Assembly (NCBI GenBank): GCA_020852035.1
Contig: JADZBR010000387.1
Location: 1 to 7,563 of the forward strand
DNA: 7,563 bases
DNA from: Caulobacteraceae bacterium
GTDB lineage: Bacteria; Pseudomonadota; Alphaproteobacteria; Caulobacterales; Caulobacteraceae
Direction of reading: 5' to 3'
How positions within the stretch are numbered: position 1 is the first letter of the stretch; every line of letters starts with the position of its first letter. The position numbers were made by a program, and so were the translations under genes. Under the pieces are notes generated by a model. That model saw nothing but the letters and a program-made list of their open reading frames with translations. It was not told the DNA's origin and made no database searches. Shown here piece after piece: positions 5,736 through 7,563 of this stretch.

Positions 5736-6007
5736 CAAGGCGCCGCGTTCGCCGCCGGCCGCTCCTGCGCCGCGCGGGCCCGCCGTTCGGCCAGCACATC
5801 CTTCGCCGGCCGGCCGGTGAGGTCGGTGACGATCACCGGATGGGCGCAGGTGCGCTCGCGCCAGTCCCACCAGTCGCCCTTGGCCAGGCACCGCTGCTCG
5901 GGCCAGCGCCAGAAGTAGTGATAGGCGAAGGAGCCCACGCAGCCGATCGCGAAGATCGCGATGAAGACGATGCGCAGGCGCAAGAAGAACCGATCCATGC
6001 GCCGCAT
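5735..6007 (-). CDS. Hypothetical single-pass membrane protein
   Basis: I do not recognise this 90-residue protein. Residues 1-12 are basic (MRRMDRFFLRLR), 13-32 form one hydrophobic helix (signal anchor, with C23 inside it), and the remaining 58 residues are probably periplasmic by the positive-inside rule. That part has two cysteines (C40, C54) flanking a tryptophan-rich stretch GDWWDWRERTC (44-54), followed by HPVIVTDLTGRP (56-67), then a charged, alanine-rich tail. The cysteines could form a disulfide. The ATG at 6007 is preferred over the one at 5998 because TAGG lies five bases upstream of it. The gene runs against its neighbours, between the adenosyltransferase and etfB, with its stop inside a shared hairpin. 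The clear topology and compact conserved-looking core argue for a real gene. Confidence 0.7.
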   Translation of the reverse strand: MRRMDRFFLRLRIVFIAIFAIGCVGSFAYHYFWRWPEQRCLAKGDWWDWRERTCAHPVIVTDLTGRPAKDVLAERRARAAQERPAANAAP

Positions 6008-6118
6008 TTAAGCCTACCGCACTGCGGCGCCTAGCGCGGCGGGGCGACTTGCAATGCGCCGTCAAACCGTTATTGCCCCGTCTCGATTTCAATTTCAGCT
6101 ATTGGGTTGGGAAAGCCG
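6008..6118 (+). promoter_or_regulatory. Divergent region with candidate etfBA promoter
   Basis: This 111-base gap separates the minus-strand membrane protein from etfB and must hold the etfB start signals. A weak candidate promoter on the plus strand is TTGCAA (6049-6054), a 16-base spacer and TATTGC (6071-6076), which would leave a leader of about 35-40 bases. GGGAAAG just before the ATG at 6119 is a modest ribosome site. For the minus-strand gene I see only TAGG ahead of its ATG. No operator of a known regulator is recognised. Confidence 0.35.
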
Positions 6119-6868
6119 ATGAAGGTGCTCGTCCCCGTCAAGCGGGTGATCGACTACAACGTCAAAGCGCGGGTGAAGCCGGATCAGACCGGCGTCGATC
6201 TCGCCAACGTCAAGATGTCGATGAACCCCTTCTGCGAGATCGCGGTCGAAGAGGCCGTGCGCCTGAAGGAACAGGGCGCCGTCACCGAGGGGGTCTCGGT
6301 CTCCATCGGCCCGGCCCAGGCGCAGGAGACCCTGCGGACCTCGCTGGCGATGGGCGCCGACCGCGCCATCCTCGTCCAGACCGACCAGGACCTCGAGCCG
6401 CTGGCCGTCGCCAAGGTGCTGAAGGCCGTCATCGCCGAAGAGAACCCCGACGTGGTGATCATGGGCAAGCAGGCCATCGACGGCGACAACAACGCCACCG
6501 GCCAGATGCTCTCGGCCCTGCTCGACTGGCCGCAGGCGACCTTCGCCTCGAAGGTCGAGCTGGGCTCGGGCGAGGCGACCGTCACCCGCGAGGTCGACGG
6601 CGGCCTGCAGACCCTGAAGGTCGCGCTGCCGGCGGTGATAACCGCGTACCTGCGCCTCAACGATACGCGCTACGCCTCCCTGCCGAACATCATGAAGGCC
6701 AAGAAGAAGCCGCTCGACGTGAAGGAGCTTTCCTCGCTGGGCGTCGACACCACCTCGCATCTGAAGGTGCTGAAAGTCACCGAGCCGCCGAAGCGCGGCG
6801 GCGGCGTGAAGGTCGAATCGGCCGCCGAACTCGTGAACAAGCTGAAGACCGAAGCGGGGGTTATCTGA
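6119..6868 (+). CDS. etfB: Electron transfer flavoprotein subunit beta
   Basis: The beta subunit of the soluble ETF heterodimer, which binds AMP and takes electrons from acyl-CoA dehydrogenases for delivery to ETF-ubiquinone oxidoreductase. The 249-residue protein is full length (close to the 250-residue norm) and collinear with bacterial and mitochondrial EtfB: MKVLVPVKRVIDYNVKARVK (1-20), MNPFCEIAVEEAVRLKE (35-51), the GPAQAQETLRTSLAMGADR segment (64-82), and the AMP-binding DGDNNATGQ (121-129). The partner-recognition loop with RYASLPNIMKAKKKPL lies at 184-199, where L188 matches the key leucine of the human subunit. ATG at 6119 is chosen over an in-frame TTG at 6107 because it gives the standard MKVLVPVKR start. 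The segment just before the loop departs from the usual sequence. The stop overlaps the etfA start by one base (TGATG), so the two are translationally coupled. Confidence 0.97.
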   Translation: MKVLVPVKRVIDYNVKARVKPDQTGVDLANVKMSMNPFCEIAVEEAVRLKEQGAVTEGVSVSIGPAQAQETLRTSLAMGADRAILVQTDQDLEPLAVAKVLKAVIAEENPDVVIMGKQAIDGDNNATGQMLSALLDWPQATFASKVELGSGEATVTREVDGGLQTLKVALPAVITAYLRLNDTRYASLPNIMKAKKKPLDVKELSSLGVDTTSHLKVLKVTEPPKRGGGVKVESAAELVNKLKTEAGVI

Positions 6869-7563
6869 TGGCCGTTCTCGTCATCGCCGACCACGACAAC
6901 GCGCACGTCCGCGACACCACCCACAAGACCGTCACCGCCGCCCAGGCGATCGGCGGGGATGTGGACATCCTGGTCGCCGGCAAGGGCGCGCAGGCCGCCG
7001 CCGATTCGGCCGCCAAGATCGCCGGCGTCCGCAAGGTGCTGCTGGCCGAGAGCGATGCGCTCGACCACGGCATCGCCGAAGCCTACGACGCCCTGATCAC
7101 CCCGCTGGCCGCGAACTACGATGCGGTGCTGATCCCGGCGACCTCGGCGGGCAAGAACTTCGCCCCCCGCGTCGCCGCCAAGCTGAACGTGGCGCTCATC
7201 TCGGACGTGATCGAGGTTGTCGGCGCCGACACCTTCGTGCGCCCGATCTACGCCGGCAACGCGCTGGAGACGGTGCAGTCGGCCGACGCCAAGAAGGTGC
7301 TCACCGTGCGCCCCACCGCCTTCAAGGCGGCCGCCGAAGGTGGCTCGGCCAGCGTCGAGAAGATCGACGCCGGCGCCGGCGCGGCCAAGACCACCTTCGT
7401 CGGCCAGGAACTGGTGAAGTCGGAGCGCCCGGAGCTGACCGGCGCCAAGATCGTCGTCTCGGGCGGCCGCGCCATGGGCTCGGCCGAGGAATTCCAGGCG
7501 GTGATCGAGCCCCTGGCCGACAAGCTGGGCGCGGCCGTGGGCGCGAGCCGCGCCGCCGTCGAC
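6868..7563 (+). CDS. etfA: Electron transfer flavoprotein subunit alpha, 3' end outside window
   Basis: The FAD-carrying alpha subunit of ETF. The first 232 codons are present and open to the window end; the full protein is usually about 310 residues. The N-terminal domain begins MAVLVIADHDNAHVRD and includes the typical LIPATSAGKNFAPRVAAKL (88-106) and FVRPIYAGNALETVQS (123-138). The FAD-binding C-terminal domain begins at LTGAKIVVSGGRAMGS (190-205), with the conserved arginine in GGR, and the window stops inside GASRAAVD, the flavin-contacting segment. Missing from the window are the remaining FAD-binding motifs, which normally include a TGS/SGAIQH-type region. It overlaps the etfB stop by one base; GCGGGGG about eight bases upstream serves as ribosome site. 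In related genomes a 3-hydroxybutyryl-CoA dehydrogenase gene often follows; that cannot be checked here. Confidence 0.96.
   Translation, partial: MAVLVIADHDNAHVRDTTHKTVTAAQAIGGDVDILVAGKGAQAAADSAAKIAGVRKVLLAESDALDHGIAEAYDALITPLAANYDAVLIPATSAGKNFAPRVAAKLNVALISDVIEVVGADTFVRPIYAGNALETVQSADAKKVLTVRPTAFKAAAEGGSASVEKIDAGAGAAKTTFVGQELVKSERPELTGAKIVVSGGRAMGSAEEFQAVIEPLADKLGAAVGASRAAVD

Noticed and set aside
5700..6092. A 130-residue minus-strand frame overlapping the small membrane protein
   Set aside because: It shares the same DNA in another frame, is Arg/Ala-rich without a membrane segment, and lacks a good start signal.
6107..6118. TTG start of etfB at 6107
   Set aside because: The ATG at 6119 gives the standard MKVLVPVKR N-terminus, and the sequence between includes the likely ribosome site.
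1..7563. tRNA or rRNA genes
   Set aside because: No cloverleaf with a TΨC-arm sequence or rRNA signature was seen in the short gaps on either strand.

Overview
The window is a chromosomal segment from a high-GC alphaproteobacterium, most likely Caulobacteraceae (Caulobacter, Phenylobacterium or Brevundimonas type). The evidence is the very strong G/C bias at third codon positions, the alphaproteobacterial style of IleRS and EtfB, the gene order HIG1 protein - PduO-type adenosyltransferase - etfB - etfA, and several C-rich/G-rich intergenic hairpins like those common in that family. The genus is inferred, not proven.

Left part (1-4730, minus strand): reading leftward, a TetR-family regulator (4730-4095), a Gtt1-like glutathione S-transferase (4036-3134) and isoleucyl-tRNA synthetase ileS (3103-167) lie head to tail with gaps of 58 and 30 bases, so they may share transcription. 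The 3' end of the GST frame runs through two inverted 56-bp copies of a palindromic element (3265-3320 and 3349-3404), giving the protein an unusual C-terminal extension of about 90 residues. Left of ileS is 166 bases of non-coding DNA with a 10-bp stem-loop just after the stop codon and an extremely G-rich block at the window edge.

Middle (4731-4928): a divergent intergenic region holding a candidate promoter/operator for the TetR gene and a perfect 9-bp inverted repeat that ends one base before the start codon of the next gene.

Right part (4929-7563, mostly plus strand): a 68-residue HIG1-type membrane protein, an ATP:cob(I)alamin adenosyltransferase, and the electron-transfer flavoprotein subunits EtfB and EtfA (EtfA cut by the window end). 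A small minus-strand gene for an unrecognised single-pass membrane protein (6007-5735) sits between the adenosyltransferase and etfB, with a hairpin at the convergent junction. ETF carries electrons from acyl-CoA dehydrogenases to the quinone pool. Adenosylcobalamin serves methylmalonyl-CoA mutase among others. HIG1 proteins associate with respiratory complexes. The cluster therefore fits catabolism of fatty or branched-chain acyl-CoA coupled to respiration.

Most of the window is ordinary core genome. I see no clear undescribed multi-gene system. The items most worth a second look are the paired palindromic elements inside the GST frame, the start-codon-proximal inverted repeat at 4894-4927, the G-rich block at 1-44, and the unrecognised small membrane protein.
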